Shown here in pieces: positions 24,987 through 34,058 of a DNA stretch of 64,000 nt (positions are counted from its first letter, which is position 1; the number at the start of each line of letters is the position of its first letter). Both the position numbers and the translations under genes were made by a program. The notes under the pieces were generated by a model, which saw only the letters and a list, made by a program, of their open reading frames with translations, was not told the DNA's origin and searched no databases. The stretch is from Sandaracinobacter neustonicus (lineage in GTDB: Bacteria; Pseudomonadota; Alphaproteobacteria; Sphingomonadales; Sphingomonadaceae), in assembly GCF_006385875.1 (NCBI RefSeq), contig NZ_VFSU01000022.1:1-64000 (forward strand), in the 5' to 3' direction.

Positions 24987-27900
24987 TCAACTCCCCTCAA
25001 GCTTCAGCTCCATCCGCACCTTGCCGTCTTTTTCGGTGGCGGCATCGCGGGTGGAGATGAACAGCCGCGCCGGATCGACCTGCGCGCCGCCTTCCAGCAG
25101 GGCGACGCGGACGGCTTCGGCGCGGGCTTTGCCCAGTGCGGCCAGTTCGTCGGGGGTGGGGGCATAGCTGTTGCGCAGTTCGGCGGTCAGCCATTCGATC
25201 TCGCGGGTGCGGCGGTCGTCCTTCGGCTCGTCTTTCGGGCCTTCGGGATATTTCGGCCCGGTTTTGAAGCGGGCCTTGTACAGGTCTTGCAGCCGGTCCA
25301 GCCGGGTGGCGAGTTCGAGGCTGCCGAGATCGGCCGGTTGCCCCTTCTTTACTTCCTTCGCCATGGCGGCGGTGGCGATCTTCTGGTCGGCAAGGCCCAG
25401 CGCATCCAGCTTCAGGCCCGGCGCGGCCGGGATATCCAGCCTGAGTTCGGGCTTGTCCGCCAGCCCCTTGGCAATGCCGGAGAGGTTGGTTTTCGCCTCG
25501 TCCGGCACGGCGGCGGAGCCGGGGGCGAAATCGACGAACTGCACATCCTCTTTGCCGCCGAACAGATCGCCCAGCGCGCGGAACGGCGCGGTCAGCACCT
25601 TTTCGAACAGGTTTCCGATCACTTTCCAGATGATCGGCCCCAGCTTGAAGCTGGGATCGTCCAGCGAGCCGGTAACGGGCACGTCGAGGTCGATCACGCC
25701 ATTCTTGTCTTTCAGCAGCGAGGTCGCGAACTTGATCGGCATCGAGACCTTTTCCTTGCTGTCGGTGGCGTCGCCCCATTCCAGCTGGTCGATGATGATA
25801 TGGTGTTTCGCGTCCAGCGCGCGGTTGTCGATCGCGTAGCTGAGTTCGGTGGTGAGCTTGCCCTTGGCGATGGAATAGCCCGCCCAGCGCCCGGAATAGG
25901 GGTTGAACACCGGCAGTTCGATGTTGCGGAAGGCCATGTCCACATGGGTCCGCCGATCATATTGCAGCGGCGTGAGTTCGCCCGCGATGGTCACGGGGGA
26001 GAATTTGTCGATCACATAGCCGTTCAGCTTCATCTTCGCGACACCGCGCGGGCTGTTGCTGACATTCAGGATCGCGCCGTTGATGCCCTGCACCTTCGCC
26101 GCGAAATTGGGGCGCAGCGAATGGTCCGCGAAGTTCATCGTGCCGCCTTCCACGTCGATGCGGCGCACCAGCACTGGAATGTCCGGCTCGCGGATGGGGG
26201 CGACGAGCGCGGCGCGGGCTTTCGCCGAGGTTGCGGCCTTTTCGGCTGCAGCCTGTTTTTCCTGCTCACGGCGCTGGGCGCGGGTCAGCTTGGGCGGCGG
26301 CCCGGCGTCTGCCGCCGGGGTGACGACCGGCTGCGGATTCATGGTGACGAGCCGCTGGAAGTTCACAGTGCCGTCCTGCAGGATGATCACCGCGCCATAG
26401 GGCTGGCTGACCCGCACCCGATCCACCGTGGCACGCGCGGGCGTCGCCTCGATGCCGGAGAGCGCGAGCCGCTTCCAGCTGACGAGATCGCTGCCCTGAT
26501 AGGTTTCCACCAGTTTCAGATTGTCCACCGAGGCCGCGCCGGAATAGCTGGCAAGCTTCGGGCCATAGCGCAGGCGGCCGTCTGCCGAGGCAGTGCCGGA
26601 GACGATCTCCAGCCGGGGGAAATCCACTGTGTAGGGCACCACGGCCTTCACCGGGAAATTGGCGAGGCGCACTTTCAGGTCGGCGCTGGGGGTCGCGGGG
26701 TTCACGTCCCCGGCAAGGGCGAAGGGGGTGCTGCCGTTCAGTCGGCCATCCACCGTGAGTTTCAGCGGCCCGCCCGCCGTTTCGCCGCGCGCGGTGACGG
26801 TGAGTGGTGTGACCGTCCAGCTGGCGGCGGGGCGCACGGCCTGATCGACGAAGTGGATGCGCGCATCCGACAAAGAGAATTCGCCCACCAGCGGCATGGG
26901 AGCGGCAGGCTTGTCACTGGCCGGTGATGTGCTGGCGGGAACCAGTTTCATCAGCGAAATGCCGCCCTTCGCATCGCGGGTGACGCTGGTGTCGAGACCG
27001 GACAGGCGCAGCGCGCCGATTGAGATGGCGGACGTGGCCGGGTCCATGGAGACACGCTCGATATCGGCCGATTTCAGCGCCAGCTTCTGCCCGGCGGCCG
27101 CGCCCGTGCCTGTCAGCGCGATGTCCTTCAGGGCGATTCCACCAACGCTGGCGCTGCTCGCCAGTTCGCCCCCCGCCGGCATCCGCGCATCCGCCCGGAT
27201 GTTGGCGAGGCGGACGGAACCAAGGCTGAGATCGGCGTTCAGCAGCTTCGGATTGCCCGCAACATCCAGCCCGCGCACGCCCAGCGTCGGCAGTTCGGCC
27301 GCCGCCGTCAGCCCGTCATCGCCATATTTCACCGCATAGGCGAGGTCGAGATCGACCAGCCCCTTGCTCAGCCCCAGCGGCAGCTGCTGGCCGAAGAAAT
27401 CCTGAATGCTTTCCGCCTTCAGGCTGCGGATCACCAGCCCGCCGTGCGAATGAATGGGGGCCATGGAGGCCGTGCCCTTCAGCAGGAAAACCTCGCCCTT
27501 GTCCGAGGTGGCGGCAAGGCGGAAGCCGCCGCCTTCATCGCGGGTGGTGTGCAGGTTCTGGATGCTGAAGGCGACGGGGGCCAGATGCGCCTCCGGCTTG
27601 TTCGGCTTGGACAGATCCGCGAAATCGGCGCGGCCGCCCGCCACCTTCAGCTCGCTGATCAGCACCGCCGGCATCGGATCTGGGCTGGGCGGCGGCACCA
27701 GCTTCAGCAGGTTCAGCTTGCCATCCGCGCCGATCACCGCGTTCAGGCGCGGGGCATCCACCTCCACAAGGTCGAACCGGTAACTGTCCGCGAAAACAGA
27801 CCGAATATCGAAATCCAGATGCAGCCGCTCAACGGAAACCATCGGCTGGGCCGCCGGAATCGCAATGCCCGACAGCGTGACCTTGAAGCCGAACGGATCG

Positions 27901-28130
27901 ACCTTCACCTCGCCCAGCGCGAGATCGAGACCCAGCTTCTCCTTCGTCCAGGCCTTGGCCTGATCCTCGATCAGCCGGGGCGCAAGGAAGCGCCCGGCCG
28001 CCCAATAGGCCAGCAGAAGCAGCAACGCGCCGCCCACCAACGCAAGCAACAGGTTGCGGCCGCGATGGCTGGAAGCCGCCCCCGGACCATGCGCGTCTGA
28101 CACCAGCTGCCCTTCCGGCTGATCGGCCAT
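24987..28130 (-). CDS. DUF748 / AsmA-like large envelope protein
   Basis: Inner-membrane anchored periplasmic protein of about 1047 residues. One N-terminal helix (GRNLLLALVGGALLLLLAYW) is followed by long stretches of short beta strands typical of DUF748 and AsmA-like lipid-bridge proteins (DLALGEVKVDPFGFKVTLSG ... DVDGGTMNFADHSL-like repeats; GYSIAKGKLTTELSYAIDNR; LDAKHHIIIDQLEWG; IDLDVPVTGSLDDPSFKLGP). The C-terminus carries an OmpA-like segment near YAPTPDELAALGKARAEAVR. I start at ATG 28130 (MADQPEGQ), preceded by AAGGGAAG; the frame is open 43 codons further but without membrane logic. Such proteins are proposed to carry phospholipid to the outer membrane; function here is by family. 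Confidence 0.85.
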   Translation of the reverse strand: MADQPEGQLVSDAHGPGAASSHRGRNLLLALVGGALLLLLAYWAAGRFLAPRLIEDQAKAWTKEKLGLDLALGEVKVDPFGFKVTLSGIAIPAAQPMVSVERLHLDFDIRSVFADSYRFDLVEVDAPRLNAVIGADGKLNLLKLVPPPSPDPMPAVLISELKVAGGRADFADLSKPNKPEAHLAPVAFSIQNLHTTRDEGGGFRLAATSDKGEVFLLKGTASMAPIHSHGGLVIRSLKAESIQDFFGQQLPLGLSKGLVDLDLAYAVKYGDDGLTAAAELPTLGVRGLDVAGNPKLLNADLSLGSVRLANIRADARMPAGGELASSASVGGIALKDIALTGTGAAAGQKLALKSADIERVSMDPATSAISIGALRLSGLDTSVTRDAKGGISLMKLVPASTSPASDKPAAPMPLVGEFSLSDARIHFVDQAVRPAASWTVTPLTVTARGETAGGPLKLTVDGRLNGSTPFALAGDVNPATPSADLKVRLANFPVKAVVPYTVDFPRLEIVSGTASADGRLRYGPKLASYSGAASVDNLKLVETYQGSDLVSWKRLALSGIEATPARATVDRVRVSQPYGAVIILQDGTVNFQRLVTMNPQPVVTPAADAGPPPKLTRAQRREQEKQAAAEKAATSAKARAALVAPIREPDIPVLVRRIDVEGGTMNFADHSLRPNFAAKVQGINGAILNVSNSPRGVAKMKLNGYVIDKFSPVTIAGELTPLQYDRRTHVDMAFRNIELPVFNPYSGRWAGYSIAKGKLTTELSYAIDNRALDAKHHIIIDQLEWGDATDSKEKVSMPIKFATSLLKDKNGVIDLDVPVTGSLDDPSFKLGPIIWKVIGNLFEKVLTAPFRALGDLFGGKEDVQFVDFAPGSAAVPDEAKTNLSGIAKGLADKPELRLDIPAAPGLKLDALGLADQKIATAAMAKEVKKGQPADLGSLELATRLDRLQDLYKARFKTGPKYPEGPKDEPKDDRRTREIEWLTAELRNSYAPTPDELAALGKARAEAVRVALLEGGAQVDPARLFISTRDAATEKDGKVRMELKLEGS

Positions 28131-28282
28131 GGCTTCCCTTACACGCCTTTGATAAGCTGTCTGAACAGTAGCGCCCTCAATAGCTTGGCAGTCAAGAGAG
28201 ATTGGCGCAAATTGCACAATCGGTCTGGCGGATTTGTCGCTATTCAGGGAACCGCTCAAACCTTGGGAACCGGGAGACTTAG

Positions 28283-28870
28283 ATGACGAAACGGATGATC
28301 GGGATGGCGTTGCTCGCCGCGCCGCTCCTGGCGCTGGCGGCCTGTTCCAGCGGGCCGGACGTAAAGGCGCTGTCAGACCCGTCCGCGAACTTCAGCCAAT
28401 ATCAGACATTCGGCTTCGTCAGCCCGCTGGGCACGGATCGGTCAGGCTATCAATCCGTCGTCTCGCAACAGCTGATCGCCTCCACCCGGCGCGAAATGGA
28501 AGCGCGCGGCCTGCGCTATGATCCGGCCAGCCCGCAACTGCTGGTGAATTTCAACGCCCAGCTGAACGACAAGATGCGGGTGACGACGGTGCCCGAGCCG
28601 CTGCCGCCCGGCTATGGCTATTACGGATATCGGCGCGGCTTCTACAACCCGTGGCCGCTCTACGCAGACCGCACCGAAGTGAGCCAGTATCGCGAGGGCA
28701 CGCTGACCATCGACGTGGTGGACGCCGCGCGGAAACAGATGATCTGGGAAGGCACCGTCACCAAAAGCGTAACAGACAAGGATCAGCAGAATGTGACCGC
28801 GGCGCTGGACGCCGCCGTGACGGCTGCATTCGGGAAATTCCCGATCGCGGGGCCGGTGGCGGCGAAGTGA
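28283..28870 (+). CDS. DUF4136 lipoprotein
   Basis: Predicted lipoprotein of 195 residues. The signal peptide ends in a lipobox LALAAC-S (cysteine near residue 22), which places it in the envelope. The rest matches the DUF4136 pattern: FSQYQTFGFVSPLG at the start of the domain, ARGLRYDPASPQLLVNFNAQ in the middle and EGTLTIDVVDAARKQMIWEG towards the end, finishing AAFGKFPI. A tyrosine/glycine-rich insert (GYGYYGYRRGFYNP) sits between. Divergent from the DUF748 gene. No enzymatic function is known for the family. Confidence 0.88.
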   Translation: MTKRMIGMALLAAPLLALAACSSGPDVKALSDPSANFSQYQTFGFVSPLGTDRSGYQSVVSQQLIASTRREMEARGLRYDPASPQLLVNFNAQLNDKMRVTTVPEPLPPGYGYYGYRRGFYNPWPLYADRTEVSQYREGTLTIDVVDAARKQMIWEGTVTKSVTDKDQQNVTAALDAAVTAAFGKFPIAGPVAAK

Positions 28871-28937
28871 GGTTGAAGAGGTTGGAGAGGTTGTAACACC
28901 AGCGGGTCTGCCCTTGGAACCCGCCTCCCCTCCCCGG

Positions 28938-29340
28938 CTTTTTTTGCCTCCGGCGGGCAGGGAAATGATTTCCCTGCACCCTCTAAGTTGGTGTTGCGGC
29001 CTAACTCCAACGCTGTGTGGGTGATCAGATTCCATTGCCTGCGGCGCAATACGGCTCTCTCCCCCTGTAAGGGGGAGAGATGGAGAGGGGGTGTCAGCGG
29101 TTGGCTTGATCCACTACCATTCTCACAACCACACCCGTCACCCCGGACTTGATCCGGAGTGACGTGGGGAGGGGTGGGTGGAGCACGCTCCTGAAGCGCC
29201 GCAGGCAATCAAACCCCCAACCTCGCGCCAAGCGGATGGCCCCCACCCCAACCCCTCCCCCTGAAGAGGAGGGGCTAAAAAGTCAGGGGGTGCAGGGGCG
29301 TCACGCCCCTGCCGGGGTGAAGGGGCAGAGCCCCTTCATT
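28938..29340. repeat. Composite convergent-gap repeat, locus B (order a-b-c-d-e)
   Basis: Same module order as locus A between converging genes. The a hairpin is at 28957-28977, b is CTCTCCCCCTGTAAGGGGGAGAG, c is reduced to one arm near 29135-29163, d carries GCGCCGCAGGCAATC and the CCCCACCCCAACCCCTCCC tract, and e has both GC hairpins ending at 29340. Confidence 0.85.
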
Positions 29341-29356
29341 TAAACCTCCGGACCAA

Positions 29357-30589
29357 TCAGGCCGTGACGCTGTGGCTGCGACGACGGCGGGCGGCGAGGC
29401 CCACTGCGCCGAAGCCCAGGATCATCATCGCCCAGGTTGCGGGTTCGGGCACTACCCCGCCGCCGCCGCCTTCGACCCATTCGGTGATCGGCTTCATGCT
29501 GACGTCCACCTTGCCGGTGCCGTTGTAGATGAAGCCGCTGACGAAGGCGTTCGGATCTTCCGGATCAAGGCCGAGATCGGAATCGATCCCCAGCAGCTTG
29601 AACTTCGTCACCGGCGACGCGAATGCATACCAGGTTTCGGCGGTGATATCGGTGAGGAAGTAGTAGTCTGCGCCGTCCCAGCCCCAGATCTGGTAACCGT
29701 CCGGGTCACCGACATCGCCGAACCAGGCCTGGCTGAAGGCGAGGCTTCCATCGATCACTTCATACTCATAGCCGACGGCGACATAGGGATCGATGAACAC
29801 TGGCTGTTCCGGTTGCGTCACTTCGAACGAGAAGACGAAGCTGCCGTCCGGCTGCAGGTCGGTTGGTGCCAGCGGGTTGGTGGGGCTACTGCCGTCACCG
29901 ATGACGATCCCGCCAATGAGCAGGCCGTCGAAGGCCAAAGCGCTGTCAAAGGCCGTGTCGTCCCAGTTGGAGACGCCAAACACCAGTTCATAGGTGCCCG
30001 AGGTCTGGATAGTATATTCGGAATAGATCCAGCCGGTGTTGCCACAGCCTGCGCTCCAGCACGCGCCAGACGAGTCGCCGAGCGGCGCGAAGGTGGTGCC
30101 GGGCTTGATCAGCACGGTTGCCGGGGACAGCGTTGCTTCCACATCCGGCAGGTCGAGGCCCGGCACGATGGTGCCGCTGGGCTTGGTGCGCGCGGTGAAC
30201 AGGTTCGTGACGTTGCTGCTGTCGTTCACATCGCGCAGCTGAGACCAGCTATAGTCGGCATAGCCCGCGCCATCGCTGGTGATATAATTGAAATAATAGG
30301 AAACTTTCTGACCGGCGGCGGCATAGAAGGAGTCCGACACAAGGCGCGAGCCGTTGGTGGAGCCGCTTTCCTGCCCCGGAAGCGTGCCGCCGCCGGTGGA
30401 GCCGCCATTGGTGGATACCCAATAGTAGACGTTGTCGCCCTGCAGTGGTGGCACGCCGACCGAGCCGGTCTGGCCGCCGTTGATGTTGGTTTCGCCGCAA
30501 TTGCCAAAGCATGTGGCGGCGCTGGCTGGTGTTGATGAAAGCGCGACAAAGCTCGCGCAGCCCAGCAAAAGGCCGGTTAGAATTCGCAT
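29357..30589 (-). CDS. PEPxxWA-CTERM sorting-domain protein
   Basis: Exported protein of 410 residues with unknown main domain. It has a signal peptide (MRILTGLLLGCASFVALSST-PASA). The C-terminus is a PEP-CTERM sorting tag: VVPEPATWAMMILGFGAVGL followed by AARRRRS, the PEPxxWA form common in sphingomonads. This tag is recognised and cleaved by an exosortase. The body is rich in G, S, T, D and aromatic residues and has two cysteine pairs (CFGNC, CWSAGC), consistent with a secreted or surface beta-rich protein. GGGAG precedes the ATG. No exosortase gene is in the window. Confidence 0.88.
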   Translation of the reverse strand: MRILTGLLLGCASFVALSSTPASAATCFGNCGETNINGGQTGSVGVPPLQGDNVYYWVSTNGGSTGGGTLPGQESGSTNGSRLVSDSFYAAAGQKVSYYFNYITSDGAGYADYSWSQLRDVNDSSNVTNLFTARTKPSGTIVPGLDLPDVEATLSPATVLIKPGTTFAPLGDSSGACWSAGCGNTGWIYSEYTIQTSGTYELVFGVSNWDDTAFDSALAFDGLLIGGIVIGDGSSPTNPLAPTDLQPDGSFVFSFEVTQPEQPVFIDPYVAVGYEYEVIDGSLAFSQAWFGDVGDPDGYQIWGWDGADYYFLTDITAETWYAFASPVTKFKLLGIDSDLGLDPEDPNAFVSGFIYNGTGKVDVSMKPITEWVEGGGGGVVPEPATWAMMILGFGAVGLAARRRRSHSVTA

Positions 30590-30733
30590 GATGATCTGCT
30601 CCCGTTTGCCCCGACAGGCAGGCAGACCCGTGCAGACGGTTCCGACTCCGCTGTCTGGTTATAACTAACGCAGATTCACCATGCGGCCTTGTATAAATCC
30701 GACACTTTTGTCTGATTCCGCGCTGCCCGGCGG

Positions 30734-31129
30734 TTACTCGGTCGTCTTGCCGTCCCAATGTTCATGCGCGGCATGGGCTTCGGCGGCGGTCTTGTGGATG
30801 GTGCCGTCCACATGTTCCGGCGGGCCATAAATGGTGTAGAATTTCAGCGGCGTGCTGCCGGTGTTGCGCACATTGTGCGCCGCGCCGCCGGGCACCACCA
30901 CGCCGAAATGCGGGCCGACCTTGCTCCATGTGCCGTCGATCAGCACTTCGCCGGTGCCGGTTTCGAAGCGGAAGAACTGGTCGCCGTCGTCATGCACTTC
31001 CTCGCCGATTTCCTCGCCCGGAAGCAGCGACATGGCGACAAGTTGCAGGCGGCTGCCGGTGTAGAGCACGCGGCGGAAGTCGCCATTCTCCTCGGTCACC
31101 TGCTCGATATTGTCGACATAGCCCTTCAT
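30734..31129 (-). CDS. Small cupin-domain protein
   Basis: Single-domain cupin of 131 residues. Cupin motif 1 is visible in LLPGEEIGEEVHDDGDQFFR (with the metal-binding E/H pair) and motif 2 in VVVPGGAAHNVRNTGSTPLK. It ends AHAAHEHWDGKTTE, which may bind metal. Start at 31129 (MKGYVDNIEQ) behind CAGGAG rather than 31162. It follows the GH31 gene by 76 bases on the same strand and may be co-transcribed with the glycoside hydrolases, possibly as a sugar isomerase or sensor; no specific reaction can be assigned. Confidence 0.8.
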   Translation of the reverse strand: MKGYVDNIEQVTEENGDFRRVLYTGSRLQLVAMSLLPGEEIGEEVHDDGDQFFRFETGTGEVLIDGTWSKVGPHFGVVVPGGAAHNVRNTGSTPLKFYTIYGPPEHVDGTIHKTAAEAHAAHEHWDGKTTE

Positions 31130-31205
31130 GCGATGCTCCTGATGGTATTGCACTTCCCACAATGCGGGCGGATGTGGCCGCCCGCATTGCGCGAAGTCAA
31201 TTGCC

Positions 31206-34058
31206 TCAGCGGCGTTTCACCGTGATGGCGCGACCGGTGTAGCTGATGCTGCTGTCGGCAGCGCCGTCCAGATCGAGCGCGCGGCCCGGCGTTTCCCAGC
31301 GGATGTTGATGGTCTGGCTGGCGGGCATGCCCTTCCAGCCCTTGCCTTCGCGCGGGGCCAGCGTGAGCGTGCCGCTGCGATCATCATAGCGGATGGCGAT
31401 GCGGCTGTAGGCCCCCTTGCGGAAGGCCTCGCTGCTGCCGTCGTCGTCATATAAGGCGAACTGGCCGTCCGCGCCGGTATAGACATGCAGGGTGATCGGC
31501 GCGCCGGGCTTGTCGTTCACATGCTGGCGCACCGGACCCATGGGGATGATCGCGCCTTCGCGCACGAATAGCGGCATGCGTTCGAACGGGGCGGCGGCGT
31601 TGACGGACTGCCCGCCTGCCACGCGCTGGCCGGTGTAGAAATCCGCCCAGCGCACCGTGCCCGGCAGCCAGACGTCGCGGGTGCGCGCTTTGTAGCTGGT
31701 GACGGGGGCGACGAGGAAATCGCGGCCCAGCAGATACTGGTCCGTCACCTCGCGCGCCTTCAGGTCGTTCGGGAAATCCATGGCGATGGCGCGCATCATG
31801 CTGCCATCCTGCCAATAGGTCGCGCCTGCGAGGCTGTAGACCCACGGCAGCAGCCGATAGCGCAATTCCGTGAACCAGACCATGGAGGCGCGCATCGGCG
31901 AGCCTTCGGGGGAGATTTCGAAGATTTCCCGGTGCGGCGGCTCGCCATGGCTGCGGAACAGCGGGGTGAAGGCCCCGAACTGGAACCAGCGAAGGTTCAG
32001 TTCCTGCCATTCGGCCAGATCTTCCGATCCGGGTTTGGCGTTCAGGAAGCGGTCTTCCAGCGCGAAGCCGCCGATGTCATGCGTCCAGTTCGGCACGCCC
32101 GACAGCGAGAGGTTCACCCCCGCCGAAATCTGCGCGCCCAGATCGAACCAGCGGCTGGCGACATCGCCTGACCACAGCGCGGAATTGGTGCGCTGGATGC
32201 CGCCAAAGCCGGAGCGGGTGAGGATGAAGGGCCGCACATCGGGCTTCAGCTCGCGCCAGCCCTTCTGCACGCCCTCGGCGTGGACCAGCGGGAAGCTGTT
32301 GAAGAATTCCGCGCCGGGGCCGCGCGCCGTCGGCCCCATCGTCAGAATCCGTTCCTCGATGGAGAGGTTGGAGTGCATGTCCGGCTCGGTGGCATCCAGC
32401 CACCAAGCGTCGAAGCCATAGGTCGCCAGCCGCTCCTTGATCTGCCGCCAGTAGATGGCGCGGGCCTCGGCGGAATAGGGATCATAATCGGTGTTCAGAT
32501 AACCGGGGCCGACCCAGTCCTTGTTGCCCATCTCAAGATTGCCCTTGTAGACGTGGCCCTTCGCCGCCAGCTCCTTGTAAGTGTCTGTCGTCGGGTAGAA
32601 TTTCGGCCAGACGGAGATCATGATGCGGGCGTTCGCCGCATGCACTTCATCCACCATCGCCTGCGGATCGGGGAAGCGCTTGGGATCGAAGCGGTGGCTG
32701 CCCCAATCATCCTCGCGCCAATAGAACCAGTCCTGCACGATGGCATCCAGCGGGATGTTCAGCCGCCGATATTCGCGCACCACGCCCAGCAGTTCGTCCT
32801 GCGTGTTGTAACGCTGGCGCGATTGCCAGAAGCCATAGCTCCATTTGGGCATCATTTCCGACTTGCCGGTCAGGTGGCGAAGCCCGGCGATCACATCGTC
32901 CATGTCGCGGCCGGGCACATACCAATAATCCACCGCACGCCCCACGTCAGAGGTGAAGCGGATGGAGTTGCGGTCGGCCTCTGCCTCAGGATCGGCGTGG
33001 AACAGCGCCATGTAACCGGCGTTGGGTTCCCATTCGAGGCGGATTTTCACGGGCTTGCCGGCCGGCAGTTCCACGTCGGCGTTGGCGAACCACGGGTTCC
33101 AGTTCTGCCGCCAGCGGTCCAGCACCAGCTGATCGTTCACATAGAGCTTGTAATAGCTGGAGCCATAGAGCTGGAAGCGGTGCAGCCCGGCGGCCGTGGG
33201 GGTGAACTCGCCGGACCAGACCACCCGCTGCGTTTCCACCGCATTGCCCGCCGTGTTCTGCCCGCTGGTGGCGGCGGTGGTTTGCGCCTTGGCGGCTTCC
33301 GGCCAGTTCTTCTGATCGCGGATAAACTGGTAGTTGATGGTGGCTTCCTGCCGCTCCACCGCCAGCCGGTCGCCCAGATAATAGCGCGCGGTGAAGCCCG
33401 GCTTGCCGTTCGACGTCACCTGTGTGCCCGAACCCAGCAGCGGATAGGCGGCCGGGCGGCCGAAGCGGCTGATCCCGTCATTGTCCCACAACAGGCCGTA
33501 ATTCTTCGTGGAAACGATGAAGGGGATGGCGATTTCCATATTGTGCTGGGCGAGTTCCACATCCTCGCCCAGCTGGTTCATCACGCCCTGCTGGTGCTGG
33601 CCCAACCCGTAAACCGCTTCGTCCGTGCCCCGGTTGAACTGCGCGGAGACGGAGACATAGGGTTTGCCGTCCACGCTGACGGGCGCAAACGCCGGGTCGA
33701 CGGATTGCCCCAGCCGCACGCTGCCATCTGCCGCAAGGAAGCGGATATGCCCCGTCTTCAGGTCGATCTCGGCGGTGTCGCGCGTGGTTTCCAGCCGCAG
33801 CTTGCCGCCGGTTTCGCGCGCGCTCCACTTCGTGGCGGCGGGCGGCGCGGGCACCATCAAACTGCCCTCGCGCGCCACCGTCGCCTGAGCGGGCGTCGCC
33901 ACCACATGCAGGATTCCATCGCCATAGACGCTGACGGTCACCGTTTTCGCGGCACCGGAATCGGGCGTGACGGTGACGCCGTTCGACGTGCGGGTCCAGC
34001 TTGCGGCCTGTGCGGTGCCTGCCAGCAACAGCGCGATCAGCGCGACGGTCTTCTTCAT
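31206..34058 (-). CDS. GH31 alpha-xylosidase with PA14 domain, exported
   Basis: Exported glycoside hydrolase of 950 residues. A signal peptide (MKKTVALIALLLAGTAQA-A) leads to the N-terminal beta-sandwich. A PA14 insert follows at about residues 275-360 (GEFTPTAAGLHRFQLYGSSY, RLEWEPNAGYMALFHADPEA). The catalytic barrel has WSYGFWQSRQRYN and the nucleophile region WWLDATEPDMHSN (aspartate near 552), with the acid/base aspartate expected at ALWSGDVASRW. The PA14 insertion in GH31 is characteristic of xyloglucan alpha-xylosidases, which remove xylose from the non-reducing end of xyloglucan oligosaccharides. The ATG overlaps the stop of the GH35 gene (ATGA). Activity towards other alpha-glycosides cannot be excluded. 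Confidence 0.88.
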   Translation of the reverse strand: MKKTVALIALLLAGTAQAASWTRTSNGVTVTPDSGAAKTVTVSVYGDGILHVVATPAQATVAREGSLMVPAPPAATKWSARETGGKLRLETTRDTAEIDLKTGHIRFLAADGSVRLGQSVDPAFAPVSVDGKPYVSVSAQFNRGTDEAVYGLGQHQQGVMNQLGEDVELAQHNMEIAIPFIVSTKNYGLLWDNDGISRFGRPAAYPLLGSGTQVTSNGKPGFTARYYLGDRLAVERQEATINYQFIRDQKNWPEAAKAQTTAATSGQNTAGNAVETQRVVWSGEFTPTAAGLHRFQLYGSSYYKLYVNDQLVLDRWRQNWNPWFANADVELPAGKPVKIRLEWEPNAGYMALFHADPEAEADRNSIRFTSDVGRAVDYWYVPGRDMDDVIAGLRHLTGKSEMMPKWSYGFWQSRQRYNTQDELLGVVREYRRLNIPLDAIVQDWFYWREDDWGSHRFDPKRFPDPQAMVDEVHAANARIMISVWPKFYPTTDTYKELAAKGHVYKGNLEMGNKDWVGPGYLNTDYDPYSAEARAIYWRQIKERLATYGFDAWWLDATEPDMHSNLSIEERILTMGPTARGPGAEFFNSFPLVHAEGVQKGWRELKPDVRPFILTRSGFGGIQRTNSALWSGDVASRWFDLGAQISAGVNLSLSGVPNWTHDIGGFALEDRFLNAKPGSEDLAEWQELNLRWFQFGAFTPLFRSHGEPPHREIFEISPEGSPMRASMVWFTELRYRLLPWVYSLAGATYWQDGSMMRAIAMDFPNDLKAREVTDQYLLGRDFLVAPVTSYKARTRDVWLPGTVRWADFYTGQRVAGGQSVNAAAPFERMPLFVREGAIIPMGPVRQHVNDKPGAPITLHVYTGADGQFALYDDDGSSEAFRKGAYSRIAIRYDDRSGTLTLAPREGKGWKGMPASQTINIRWETPGRALDLDGAADSSISYTGRAITVKRR

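Noticed and set aside
24897-26927. 676-residue plus-strand frame opposite the DUF748 gene
   Set aside because: Shadow frame starting within a repeat module; low-complexity composition.
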